Shown piece after piece: positions 1-11,493 of a stretch of 64,000 nucleotides of DNA. The notes under the pieces are model-generated. The model was not told the DNA's origin. It did not search any database and saw nothing but the letters and a program-made list of their open reading frames with translations. The stretch is from NCBI GenBank assembly GCA_963971405.1, contig OZ020490.1, positions 14,967,464 through 15,031,463 of the forward strand, read 5' to 3'. Position 1 is the stretch's first letter, and each line of letters begins with the position of its first letter. Origin of the DNA: Psococerastis gibbosa. Its lineage: Eukaryota; Arthropoda; Insecta; Psocodea; Psocidae. Made by a program: the position numbers and the translations under genes.

Positions 1-159
1 CTTTATCTGGTTCACAAATCTGGCTCGCTCCATAGACTAAAGACTGAAGCCTATTGTATGTGTTTAAGTAGTCTATTATACGTTTTGAGTTGGAGAGGGT
101 AAAAGCCTCCAGGCACCAAAAACCTCACCAGTGTATGCAAGTTGCCATAGCATGATTAT

Positions 160-207
160 GTGTTAGTTGTCAGTGCTTAGAGGTTCACGTTTTGGGGTCT
201 CAGGAAC

Positions 208-254
<47 letters not shown>

Positions 255-545
255 GCGTCAATTTCCGGGCCAACTACTCGGTCGATTTTGATGAAATTCG
301 GCATGTAGGTTCACAAAAATCACACCTCGGGACCATTTTTTTATTTTGGGCTAACTCAATTTGGCGGGGGGGGGGGGGGGGGGGGTTATTTTCAAAAAAC
401 TCATAAAAAACGTCTAAAAAAATTATTTCTCTAAAAAAGCACCAACGATTTCATTTAAATCCACATATATTGTAGTCGTTATTATATAATGTTGACAAAA
501 TGCGGGGGGTCGCTTGTCCCTTGATAGTTTGCTTCTGGTTTAAAA
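160..545 (+). repeat. CTGT-family dispersed repeat, copy 1
   Basis: It contains a (CTGT) run at about 208-254, then the family blocks 'ttccgggcaaactactcgg', 'gatgaaattcggcatgtagg', 'gggctaactcaattt', a long G-run (364-386) and the distal 'tgcggggggtcgcttgtccc'. The same blocks recur in five other places here, in both orientations. Confidence 0.85.
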
Positions 546-984
546 TGAATGAAAAAAAATGTTGTGTAGGCTAGCAATAATTTAAGATTTTTGTAAGTAA
601 ATTTATGTTAACTATAAGACTTATGATGAAGATTATATTCAACTAGCAATCAAGACGTCGGGGTTTGTAGTCTTTATCGTACTTTCTTATACTTGATTAA
701 TTATTTTACTGCTTGACTTTATTTCTTATTTTTTCATTGATATTTTCCTTCATTTCTGGTCAGTTGTTGCTTGAGTTTAGATAGAGTCCTTGCGTTATTC
801 ATAAAATTCAATTGGGCTCATAAGGCTTGAATAAGGGTGCGGTAACAATAGTAGAAATGATGCATGTCGGAAACACTAAGTTATAGAAAATAACAAATAA
901 TAATTAAATACCTTTGACGTAGCCGTGATGGCCTACGTGCAGAAAGATGGCTGCGTAATGTCCTACCACCATGCTCTAAGTGCT
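546..984. other. no gene seen
   Basis: AT-rich sequence without a convincing reading frame or recognised repeat. Confidence 0.5.
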
Positions 985-1210
985 CACGGACGATTCGGCA
1001 CGAACAAGTCACAGACAATGTTTTGTCATTGTAGCAAATGGGTAGCTGGATAACCACCTAAGTAACTGGAGGAAAAACTGTGCACCGACCGGTGTGCGGT
1101 CGGCTACACGCCTCACTCAGAAATCTTCTGAAGTTATCTCAGTGGTTTTCCTCCCATTTGCTACAATTACAAAAATAATTGGTAACTCCTGTGTGCCGAA
1201 TCGTACGGGC
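985..1210. repeat. imperfect foldback repeat
   Basis: The arms 'attgtagcaaatggg' (1029-1043) and 'cccatttgctacaat' (1153-1167) are inverted, and the outer 'cgattcggca' / 'tgccgaatcg' extends the stem. A related sequence with the same 'tgtgcggtcggct' block lies at 43345-43500. Confidence 0.6.
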
Positions 1211-1975
1211 CATAGACTAGATCAAGGTATAACAGCAGTTCATGTACGTTCGCCGTCGTCTACGATGAGGTAAACACAGGTTTTGCAAGGAGCGGCGGCG
1301 AGGGTCCATCATCTGCTAGTGCTGGTGAGGGGTTCCGTGAGGCGATGACAACGTTTTTCCACCGCATACTGACGAGGCGCGACGCTGGAGGTGAAAACTG
1401 GTGGTCCATCTCTAGCTATGCAGAAAAAAAAAGAAAAAAATTATTAGAATCTCCTTTATTTCCACCTGAAGACACTCGCAATAAACAGAGATGACGCTCT
1501 CAACAGAGAATATTAGACCCCCCCCCCCCCTCAAGAAATATTGATCGTAGAGTCACCAATAAGCCGTGACAAGTCAGAACTAAGACGAAACGTTTAATTT
1601 ACTATTGACTATCAACAGGTCTTGGCACTGAAAAGGCTTCTCTCCTGTACTACTTAACCATGAATATCTCTGTAGGCGGCCATTCACTTCATCTATAATG
1701 GCACTGAAAAGGTTTCTCTTATATTATTTTCCCCTTAATGTCTCTGTAAGCGACTGCTATTATTCTTAATATTATTATATTGAACTAATTTGAATATTCA
1801 ACACATCTCCTGGCATCACGGAAAAGGCCAATTTGGCTCTGAAAATAAACGACTACTGTTATTCTGAGCTGTTCAAATCGTCAGCAGACATGGAAGTACT
1901 ATAACCTCTTTTACCAATGTTCTCTATGGCTTCACAACTGATATTGATCAGACAAATTTATTGCAAGTAAAGATT
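1211..1975. other. no gene seen
   Basis: Contains a C-run near 1518-1530 and two short related blocks around 1620-1745 ('ggcactgaaaagg'), otherwise unremarkable. Confidence 0.5.
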
Positions 1976-1980
1976 CTACC

Positions 1981-2905
1981 AGAGGCGGACCCAGCGACCG
2001 GCACTGCGGGCAATTGCCCTCCCCCCCTTTGGAAGGCAGTTATATTCTTTGCCTCTAAAATCCAAGTGTTAACTGCACTCAAAATGCGTTAAACCCCACT
2101 ATTTCAGCACTATTTTTCAAAACATTTCTCCTGGGGGAGACCCCCGGGCCTCCCTTGTACACAGCAATTTTATTAATTCCCTGTAATATAGAAACCTTAT
2201 TGCCTTGAAAATGCGTACACCCCCAATATTTCAGCCCTATTTTTTTAAATTTCTTCTTCTTGGGGAGATCCCCAGGCCCCTCTTGTACGCAGTTTTATTA
2301 ATTCCCTGTAGTATAGAAACCTTTTTGCTCTGAAAATGCGTAAACCCCCAATATTTCAACCCCATTTTTTTTTCTCTCGGGGAAGACCCCGGGGCCCCCC
2401 TTGTGCACAGTTGCTCTGAAAATGCTTATATCCCAATATTTCAGCCCTATTTTTTTAAATTTCTTCTTCTTGGGGAGATCCCCAGGCCCCTCTTGTACGC
2501 AGTTTTATTAATTCCCTGTAGTATAGAAACCTTTTTGCTCTGAAAATGCGTAAACCCCCAATATTTCAGCCCCATTTTTTTTTTCTCTCGGGGAAGACCC
2601 CGGGGCCCCCCTTGTGCACAGTTGCTCTGAAAATGCTTATATCCCAATATTTCAGCCCTATTTTTTTAAATTTCTTCTTCTTGGGGAGATCCCCAGGCCC
2701 CTCTTGTACGCAGTTTTATTAATTCCCTGTAGTATAGAAACCTTTTTGCTCTGAAAATGCGTAAACCCCCAATATTTCAGCCCCATTTTTTTTTCTCTCG
2801 GGGAAGACCCCGGGGCCCCCCTTGTGCACAGTTGCTCTGAAAATGCTTATATCCCAATATTTCAGCCCTATTTAAAAAAAAATACCCAGAAGAGACTCCG
2901 GGCCC
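1981..2905. repeat. 212-bp composite tandem repeat
   Basis: Units starting 'ttgctctgaaaatgctta' recur at about 2411, 2622 and 2834, a spacing of about 211-212. Each unit consists of two related halves ('aaaatgcgtaaaccccc' and 'aaaatgcttatatccc', each followed by an 'aatatttcagcccta/cca' block and a pyrimidine/G-rich block). More divergent half-units precede them from about 2060. Short open frames on either strand here are repeat artefacts. Confidence 0.85.
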
Positions 2906-3682
2906 CCCTTGCTATCCTCCGAACCCTCTGGCTCATGCGCAAAGGACACTAAGGTCTTTAATGTAAAAGCTGCGTACGTCCATGAGAACGGTTTTCCCCA
3001 TTTTATAGGCCTACACATTTATGAAATTGGGAAAATGGAAAATTATACACCGCCCCATTCGAAAACATATCTTTACGCTACTGACAAGTGCCTCCCCCTT
3101 TAGTGAGGTCTGGGACCACCTCTGGATTCTACATCCGAAACTCCGATATGGGAGCAACATCTCTTATTAAAAAAAAACTTCTAACTACACAATGTCTGCG
3201 GTTTTATTTAACAAGTTTTCTTTGCAAAGTCAATGATCACAGGAAATATTGAGCATGAGAGCATGAGAGTCCAAAACTAGAAGAAATATTGCTCTAGAAT
3301 CTTATACAGTGATGAGGGACTCGGATATTTCCGGAAATCTGGGAATATCCATCGATTTTTCTTTCCAAAAAAATAATTCCATATTTTTATAAATATAATT
3401 TTTTTTTTCCATGAAAGTTTGCATTTCTACTTTTTTCTTAAGATGTAGACATTATACTACTATATGATTATATTAAATATACTGTACATAGTATATCTTT
3501 TATTATTATTTATTTATTATTACATAAAATCCGTGGGCAACGGAGCCGGAGGCGGCTAACTACAATTCAAAATGTAGAAGACCATTTATTCTCATTCTCG
3601 TTCGATATTTCATGACAATTTCGACTTTGTGCAAAGAAAGCCTCAATGACGGTATCCGATTATGGTAGCAACGTTTTCGCGG
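2906..3682. other. no gene seen
   Basis: AT-rich, with T-runs and A-runs; no recognised family. Confidence 0.5.
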
Positions 3683-4400
3683 ATATTTCTTTTTTTTTCT
3701 TTTTTTTTTCTTTTTAATTGGGGTACAGGTGTTACCTGTGTGCACTTAAGCCTATTTGGCCTATTGTGCCCCTACAACAAAGTATCTACATCACTTCTAC
3801 ATCTCTTCCTCGAGAACTATCTCCCTCAGGAGAACCAGGGGATTTAGAAGTGGTAGGTCTTTTATATGTAACTGCAATAAGCTTCCCGAGCATGCTGCTC
3901 TTCTTCGTGCGATTGCATCGCAGTGAAGGAGGATGTGCTTGGGGTCCTCCACTCCTTCATTGCAGAATCTGCAAGACTGTAGTTGTATCCCCAAGAGACT
4001 TCAGATATATAACCCTAAGAACAAAGACGCCAAGGCCTGTTCTTGGTTTTGTACGTCGTAGCTTAAAGCCATCAGTAAACCACTTGATTGTGTGACTATT
4101 GAGAATTCCTGCTCATTCGCAGTATTCTTTCTTTGTCCCTAATATAGTTTCGAATTCCCTCGTAAAACAGTATTTTGGATGGATTCTATCGCTTGGCATA
4201 TCCAGGCAGTGGTCAGACGTAGTCAGAGAGGCTGAGTCTCTCTTAATTGCCCTTCCACTCCTAGTAATGCCATTTCTGCTGAAGTTTCCACTGCAACATG
4301 GAGGGGTGGGAAGTCCAGTACTATCTCCATTGCTGCAGTGGGACAGGATTTCATAGCCCCTGTAAAGCATCATGTTAGAGAATACGGGCTTCTGAATTTA
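3683..4400 (-). mobile_element. LINE 3' fragment with RNase H domain remnant (I/R1-type)
   Basis: Read on the minus strand, frames contain 'PAAMEIVLDFPPLHVAVE' (the block preceding RNase H in I/R1-group LINEs), then 'IKWFTDGFKLRR' (RNase H start, with DG) and a C-terminal zinc-like 'CRFCNEGVEDPKHILLHC'. The pieces are in different frames with stops. An A-rich tail lies at 3717-3685. This is a 5'-truncated, dead retrotransposon. Confidence 0.75.
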
Positions 4401-6055
4401 GCCATAATATGGATACCTAATTCAGAGAAAAATTCTCATGTGGTTTGATTTTGCCGTGTCCATGAAGCCATGACCAATGGTATGGTTACAGCAGGAAAAG
4501 ACAGGCTGGATATTTCTTACAATAGCCTCTAGATAATTTCTTAAATAAAATGTAACCTTGACTTATTTAACTTACATTATAGAATAAACTTATTTGGCAG
4601 CTGCAAGACTGCATAATTGACTGAGTCATTGGCTATGACGGCCACCAAGCTTTTTCGTCAGGAATCTTCCACTGGCCCCGACGGCAGCGCCACTGTAAAC
4701 GCTGTCGCAGCCTGTCTGACCGTTGCGCAAGCTGTTCATGAAGTAGGCTTATTCACCGGGGACAACCTCCGCTAATGCCTCTCGTCCTCTTTGGTGATGG
4801 TGTATAGAATGCTGAAACAACAAAAATTGTAATTTAGAAAATCCGTCCAATCATCAAGTGAAGGCAAATTTCTGAAGACTGCTTCGGATATTGAGACGTG
4901 TTACAGCCTACTTTTGAACTACAACTCTGTGGAAGCCAATGAGCTATTTTGTACCATCTTATAAAAATGAATTACAGCTATATATAGGAATAGATTTTAT
5001 AAAATCGATAGGCTATACCGAACATACTGTACATATACAATACATATGTATATATACAGTATGTAACATTTTGAACGGAGGGTGGTTATAGGCTCAGGGG
5101 TTCATGAAATGAAAAGTTGTGAAGAGATTTTGCGAAAGTCGAACATATTGGTCGCCATCTCAATAGGTAGATGAATCTGAATATTCTTGGCATCACCGTT
5201 GATATGAGCGCCGCGTACGTACCTCTTCCAGGTTCGCTAGGTACTGACTGATGCCTAAACGAAAATTGAAAAAAAAAATTAAGACACAGAATACACAGTT
5301 ATATTCATTTATATTTATATTGTTTAACGGCGAGCATTTAAAGCGGTCCGTTTTGCGTGTCTTCGGCACTTATTTGGGCTGCAGCACCTTACCTAGGGCA
5401 TTTCCAGAAATTCCACTGCAAGAAAGAAACTGTACTTATAGGCTAAGTGCACTCATAATAAGTGGAAGAATGGACAACTTGCATGTAGAAAAATAAACAA
5501 AAACCAAGTGGCAAAACGCACTTCTCTGATGGAGTTGTAAATTCCCAAAACAAAATAAAAAATCCCTTTCGGCTCTGGCCGATCAGGTGTAGGGAGATTC
5601 CATAAAAAATTTCTGATCAATCTTACTTCAAGTGGTCGCTATTTTGAAATCGTTGATTTGTTGTAAAAAAGTGTTAATTACCACTATCGTAGATAAAACT
5701 CTACCGGTTGTACGGGGTTAGTGTTTGACCGGTGGTAGATGAGACAATGTTACTTATTGGCTCTGTAATTTTTTCTATGAACAGGTTCCAGATCCACCCC
5801 TGATATACGTGCCGTAGTTCTTAGATACTCTCCGCATTGTACTGATTGGGCATTTCTGCATTCATATAGTCATGGGAACCAGATCTCAGCCAAAAGTGGG
5901 CTTTGGTTTTTAAATGCAACATGCAAATATTAGAACATTACTAAGTGCAGTGGCAGCAGCGATAATGATTCGGTCTGGCTCTACTGTCGTTCAATGGGTT
6001 CACCATTTGCTGGGTAGCCATTAGTTACTATTCTTACTTCGTTCATTGTATAGGG
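4401..6055. other. no gene seen
   Basis: AT-rich intergenic DNA. A short (ATAT/TACA) palindromic stretch lies near 4985-5062. Confidence 0.5.
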
Positions 6056-6482
6056 CTCTTTATAACAAAAGCAAACCTCTTATATAGGCAAAAAGTACTA
6101 TAATAAACTTCCTCTGAAAATAAAAAACCAAACAAACTATAAAGTATTTAGAAAAAATATCAAAAAATGGCTTACTGATCTCGAAATTACATAATAAAAA
6201 ATAAAAAATAATAATAATAACAAATAAATAAATAATAATAATCTTCCATATACCACCAACACACACATATACACACCACTACACCTATATACATATTCAC
6301 TATATTTTTAAACTTGACACAAATTTTGTATTTTAACTGCATGCATTCATTGTACCGTATTATACTAGTATTTTAGAATATTGTAAAATTTCCACCCTAA
6401 AACGGGCCTAGCCCATAGGGAAGTGACAAAAAACTGTAAAAATTTTATTTTGGAAATAAATTTTGATTGATTGATTGATTGA
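6056..6482 (+). mobile_element. LINE 3' end (Jockey/CR1-like), 5'-truncated
   Basis: The frame reads LPLKIKNQTNYKVFRKNIKK then WLTD..IT and a stop, the usual C-terminal end of Jockey/CR1-group ORF2 ('LP..ik...s...FkkklK.wL'). The 3' UTR ends in (TTGA)n at about 6463-6482, a typical microsatellite tail for such LINEs. Confidence 0.75.
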
Positions 6483-7098
6483 AGGTATTTTCATCCGCTA
6501 CTTTGAATCCAATTTGAAGTCTCTATGTCTGCTGAAGTATAAGCAAAGTATAGGCTATTGCGTGTTAACATTTTTATTTTTAGAAAGTTACCAATTTTAA
6601 CGCGTCTTTATGTTTTAGCTCATTGGAAAAAAATTAATAGTTGGCACAGTTAACCTGCTTTATACTCGAACCTATAGGACCTTACGAGCATCTACTGTAT
6701 ATTCTATGCTTCAAACACATCCTCGAACAAAGTCTATTTTGTGGGGCTTACCATTTCACTGCCTGGCCTCCTGTTGGGTTTGCGCCTGGTATACGCCACC
6801 TGTGGGTGCCACGGAATTGATTTGGACGACTTATAAATCAGTCCAGTCTGGTGGCGCCACCAGTCACGTCGGATACATTGAAGGGGATCCTAGGGGGTGA
6901 AGACGCAATGTTGTGTGTTAGCTGAAAGAACCAAAATTGATAATGGATTAAAGTTATACCTATAGTTAGGTCTCATTTTAGGTTAGATGCCGGCAGCAGT
7001 TGAAATTCCAAAAAAGTTGTCCATATTGGCTACACAATTGTTCATCCCATGTTTCCCTAAATCAAAAACCGCCCTCAATAACATGTTTGTTATATATT

Positions 7099-7138
<40 letters not shown>

Positions 7139-7584
7139 GTATATAAGCCGTTGCAACCACTTTCGCCTGCCGCGACCAGATTTACTCGTACATCATAACC
7201 ATCAGCAATCCATTTTGTCGACGGCATTGTTTCAACATTTATGGACGGCATGCCTTGATGACTCTTGATGAGAAGCTACAGTATGCTGCTCAACGAGGTT
7301 GTTACGTGATTACAGAAAATAAGATTAAAACAATGTGTCGCACATACAGCCGACTTCGGCATAGTTTGTGGATATAGTGTCTCTTGTCGGAATCTCCGAC
7401 TCGCCGCAACTTGTTCAAGTGAACAATCTTAGCACTGCCATTGAGACTGCCAAAAATCTGCTACAATATTATAATATAATAATACAAAATTCTGAAATAA
7501 CAAAAATTTAAAGCATGATTAGTCTAAGATCGGTATTCAAAATTCCTCAGAAGCAAAGCCTGCAAAATACGGTATGTCCCTGAG
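6483..7584. other. no gene seen; TA microsatellite
   Basis: (TA)n at about 7102-7132. Otherwise no supported feature. Confidence 0.5.
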
Positions 7585-7740
7585 CTTCAGAACAATCAGC
7601 GGCCCGATCATGGCAAGTTTAATACCGGGGTTAATAAAATAATACCCTTTAAAAATGTAAACAATATAATTTTACAATGGAAAGTGCTATTCAAAATTGG
7701 TTTGTCTACATTTTGAACCCCAGTGGACAGAATATGGCGA
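7585..7740 (+). repeat. second MITE family ('accccggtattataa' type), partial
   Basis: Contains 'cccgatcatgg', 'taccggggttaat' and the internal block 'atggaaagtgctattcaaaa', shared with copies at 8234-8394, 32318-32479 and 55955-56100. Confidence 0.6.
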
Positions 7741-7759
7741 TTGGTAGCCTATTTACTTA

Positions 7760-7901
7760 GGCGCATATTCCACCTACGTCAATGGTAAATAGTAAATGTG
7801 GTATTGACGTGGTAGCAGACATTTTTAGACTGTCTCTAATGTCTGCTACCATGTCAATACCACATTTACTATTGACTATTGACGTAGGTGGAATATGCGC
7901 C
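7760..7901. mobile_element. foldback MITE (PIF/Harbinger-like), copy 1
   Basis: A 142-bp near-perfect palindrome starting 'ggcgcatattccacc', with the core GACGTGGTAGCAGACAT and its mirror flanking a short loop. Flanked by TTA at 7757-7759 and 7902-7904. A 3-bp TWA duplication is characteristic of PIF/Harbinger. Confidence 0.88.
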
Positions 7902-7904
7902 TTA

Positions 7905-8128
7905 GTAGTATGGTTGGACAGTCCCAGGCCACGGTGTGGACCCATAGGGCAGGGGACCTCCTGATTATAGTGGATTCCGAACCACTTGGGGAACACAGTG
8001 AAGTCACACGATTAGTTCGGAGGTGACCAGGACAAGTCCTATCATGTTTCCCTACCGACACTGTGCACACGACCAAGTTATCTGCATCTTTGAACCTGCT
8101 CTGGTCCGTTGGATTGGTAAGGCGGCCG
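7905..8128 (+). repeat. 'tggattccgaaccactt' dispersed repeat, copy 1
   Basis: It shares 'cctgattatagtggattcc', 'ttcggaggtgacc' and flanking text with 25470-25716, 52945-53165 (+) and 33757-33965, 40672-40892 (-). Possibly a SINE, but no tRNA head was recognised. Confidence 0.65.
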
Positions 8129-8139
8129 GCTTAGCCTAT

Positions 8140-8233
8140 TTACTTACTCCTGGGGTTAAAACTGTAAACAAACAAATTTTGAATAGTACTTTCCATTGTT
8201 AAGTTATCTTGTTTACAATTTTAATACCTACCA
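8140..8233 (-). repeat. second MITE family, inverted partial copy
   Basis: Minus-strand reading contains the 'aatggaaagtactattcaaa' and 'tttgtttacag' blocks of the family. Confidence 0.55.
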
Positions 8234-8394
8234 GCAGCCTGATCGGGGCGTTTATAATACCGGTATTTATTTAATCCACTGGTAAACAAGACAATTTTAT
8301 AATGGAAAGTCCTATTCAAAATTTGTTTGTTTACAGTTATAATCCTAGGGTATTTATTTAACCCCGGCATTATAAACGCCTCGATCAGACTGCA
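8234..8394 (+). mobile_element. second MITE family, full copy with inverted termini
   Basis: The ends 'cctgatcggggcgtttataa' and 'ttataaacgcctcgatcag' are inverted repeats, followed inward by 'taccggtatttatttaa' and its mirror. The internal part matches the other copies. Confidence 0.75.
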
Positions 8395-8506
8395 GCATTA
8401 TACCAATTAACCCGTGTATTATATATAATCGCCATGATCGGGCCGCAGGAGTAAGTTAACACCAAACGGCATAGTAGGCCCACAGAAGTGAAGTATAAGT
8501 AGGTAA

Positions 8507-8645
8507 CGCGCTATTTCACCAACGTCAATAGTGATAGTAAATGTAGTATTGACGTGGTAGCAGACATTAAAGACAATCTAAAAATGTCTGCTACCACGTC
8601 AATACTACATTTACTATCACTATTGACGTTGGTGGAATAAGCGCC
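8507..8645. mobile_element. foldback MITE, copy 2
   Basis: A 139-bp palindrome with the core GACGTGGTAGCAGACAT. Its intermediate arm ('caatagtgatagtaaatg') differs from copy 1 but is exactly mirrored in the opposite arm. TAA flanks both ends (8504-8506, 8646-8648). Confidence 0.87.
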
Positions 8646-9722
8646 TAAACAATATGGAAACGAATATGCCTTTCAATTTCACTATGGCTCTATAAATGCC
8701 TAGATTTTGAATTCAATAGTAAAAGTAAATAGAGTGTGATATTATTGAGTGTCCAGTATTTTTTTTTAAGTCTAGGACTAGACTATAGCGTAGCCTAAGT
8801 ACAAAATAGCCTACATGATTTATAGGTATACTGATGCGATAAGCCAGTGCTTTTCAATTTAAAACGACTACCAGCAACTGCGACGATTATGGCCATGGGC
8901 AATTATACGATAAGTCTCTGTCCCCTCCCTTAACCTGAAAGCTGGCAGCCTGATGACACCCAAATTTGTCGTTTTTAATGAATTTTTATTTCTTATTTAA
9001 TTAACAAAGCAAGTTATTATAACGATTTGGCTCATGTATGTTGTAGAAGACTACGTCATATGCACCAAATATTAGATTCTTGTTACCTTAGTTCGTTCAT
9101 AAAAAGGAAAAACCAGTGGGGACTAAAATTTCGCGTCTTGAATTTTTGGAAAAACTGCACAACCGAAAAGTGATAATAGGCCTACCCGATTACATGATTC
9201 ACGAAGTGGTCTTCAACAAATCAAATGAGCCGAATTTTGAATAACTTGCTGAGCTAATGAAATAAAAAATAAAAAGTATTAAAAAAGGGTATACCCTTGG
9301 GAGTTGAATCAAAATTCTTTATTGTTGTTGTTGTTGTCGTTGTTGATAGTAGCATGTAATGCTAATGATTGTTAATAATCCATCGATCACAGTGAAGTTG
9401 ATTTATTGGGAGGTAAATTTTAAAAATAAATATTTTTCTGAACGGGAAATTGACGTAAACGCGTCCTTGATTAGAAAGAGAAAGGGCATGAGACGCATGA
9501 GACGGAGGGCCCACAAATGTTTTCATTTAGGCCTAGCCTATTTACTGTAGGTCAATGTGTGGTTTAAAAATCTTTATTAAAAATTTATATTAGCCTGAAT
9601 TATAAAAAACTCTTCAATATTTCCTTTGACCTATCTGATTTAAATAATTGACATTTACTTCAAAATTATTTGGCAATTGCCACCACGTTCTGCACCTGCT
9701 CACGAGACCGTAACCAGAATTT
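8646..9722. other. no gene seen
   Basis: AT-rich. A (TTG)n-like run lies at about 9322-9345. Confidence 0.5.
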
Positions 9723-9985
9723 TATTTGGGGGGGGGGGGGTCCAGTCCATCTGACGCCACCGAAGGTTAGGTAACCTTTAATAGGTATTATGTTTAAAAT
9801 ATTTCGGGGGGGGGGGGGGTGGGGGTCCAGTCCATCTGACGCCACCGAAAGTTAGGTAACCTTTAATAGGTATTATGTTTAAAATATTTCGGGGGGGGGG
9901 GGGGGTCCAGTCCATCTGACGCCACCGAAAGTTAGGTAACCTTTAATATAGGTAATATGTTTAAAATATTTCGGGGGGGAGGGGG
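9723..9985. repeat. G-tract satellite, small array
   Basis: Three units of about 80 bp, each a run of 12-14 G followed by 'tccagtccatctgacgccac', 'ggttaggtaacctttaatag' and 'gtttaaaatatttc'. Same family as 13660-15000. Confidence 0.9.
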
Positions 9986-10585
9986 TTGTTGCGTTAACCC
10001 GGCTTAGGGTTCTTTAGGAGAGGCTGTAGGATCGAGGAATGAATGTTGTGAAATAATTACAACAAAAATTAGTTAACAGAAATTATATTCTTGATAGAAT
10101 TATGAAACCCTAAGGTATAGCAAAATAAAGCACCTGTAGTAGCGTGGCCAATAAGCGTCCCCAATAAATAAGAACCGGTCCGAGTTCACTCGAACATGCT
10201 TTCCAATTTACCAAAATTATTAGATGGAGAAAATTAGTAATTTTATGGCAAATATTTTTCCTATGGTTAAATTTCCGATATCTCGGGGGGGGGGGGGCGG
10301 TTGTCCACCTGACGTCACTGGAAGTGAGGTAAATTCTCGATAGGTCAAACAAACACATTAATTACCACACAGCAATAATGGCAGGGCATGCAATGCATTT
10401 GAGCGCGAATTTTCTATCATTTTTTTCAAAAAATAATTTTTTGGGCAAAACCAAATATTTTCTTGGGAAAGCAACCTATCCGGTTTCGTTACTCAATTTA
10501 ACACCTAAAACATGCTTGAAGGTAGAAATCATCGATAGAAAGGTTTCGCATTTTTTAGTCATTTTTTCATTAAAATTTAGTTATT
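9986..10585. other. no gene seen; diverged satellite unit
   Basis: A single diverged unit at about 10283-10345 ('cacctgacgtcactggaagt') follows a G-run. Confidence 0.5.
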
Positions 10586-11052
10586 TTTATTTTTTTACCC
10601 CCAGAAGCAAACTATCAAGGGGCAAGCGACCCCCCGCATTTTGTCAACATTAATAACGACTACAATCTACGAGAATTTAAAATAAATCGTTGGAGCCGTT
10701 TTTGAGAAATAATTTTTTTAGACGTTTTTTTGGAGTTTTTTGAAAATAAAACCCCCCCAAATTGAGTTAGCCCAAAAAAAAAATGGTCTCGAGGTATGAT
10801 TTTTGTGAACCTACATGCCAAATTTCACTCAAATCCACTGAGTAGTTTGCCCGGAAATCGACGAACAGACAGACCGACAGACCGACAGACCGACAGACCG
10901 ACAGACCGACCGACAGACAGACATTTTGTAAAAACCACTTTTTTGGGTTCCTGGGACCTCAAAACGTGTAAATCCGTTGAAATCTCGGAATCGAAAATTT
11001 CGACCATCACAAAGCTTTCCTTATACTACGTATAAATTGGAAAGCAAAAAGT
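10586..11052 (-). repeat. CTGT-family dispersed repeat, copy 2
   Basis: Minus-strand orientation. On the plus strand one sees 'agcaaactatcaaggggcaa', 'aattgagttagccc', a (CAGA/GACC) run at 10864-10923 and 'tatactacgtataaattgg' at the end. This is one of the most complete copies and defines both edges of the unit. Confidence 0.85.
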
Positions 11053-11493
11053 AAGCGATCACCTCATGGCTCAATCCTAAATCGTCACATCGTCTGGGCT
11101 GAGGAGGGAGCGGAGTCCGAACACCCGCTTCCGGGTGGGGTTTAGCCCATCATCGTCAAAATCAAATCCATGCCACCACAACTCCTGCCAGCCATCATCC
11201 TTATGACTTCTTCCTTCTTTAAAATCTCCTTTCTTTTTTTTTAAAATCCAAATCGGGTTATAAGAAATTCTCAGCCACCCTTTTTCGTAACATTTTTTAA
11301 CAAGCCACCGCAAATTGAACCGGCCACCAACCTCTCGTCAAAAACTTTTTTATCTTCACTTTCACTTTTTTCCTTGACCGGTAACCCCGGACAAGGTGCA
11401 TATATTGAGAACAACAATTTGTTATTAATCAGCATTATCACGCTCAAGCTTCCGTTTATCGACCGATCATAGTGCAGTGGCTCTGCAAGATAT
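11053..11493. other. no gene seen
   Basis: No recognised family. Confidence 0.5.

Noticed and set aside
167..406. Frame with repeated CLSV
   Set aside because: A translation of the CTGT microsatellite.
3718..4095. 125-codon plus-strand frame
   Set aside because: It is antisense to the RNase H-type LINE fragment.
7080..7268. Frame across the TA microsatellite
   Set aside because: The Tyr-Ile run is the translated (TA)n and nothing else supports coding.
10378..10653. 91-codon plus-strand frame
   Set aside because: It overlaps the edge of a CTGT-family repeat in antisense and has no recognisable domain.
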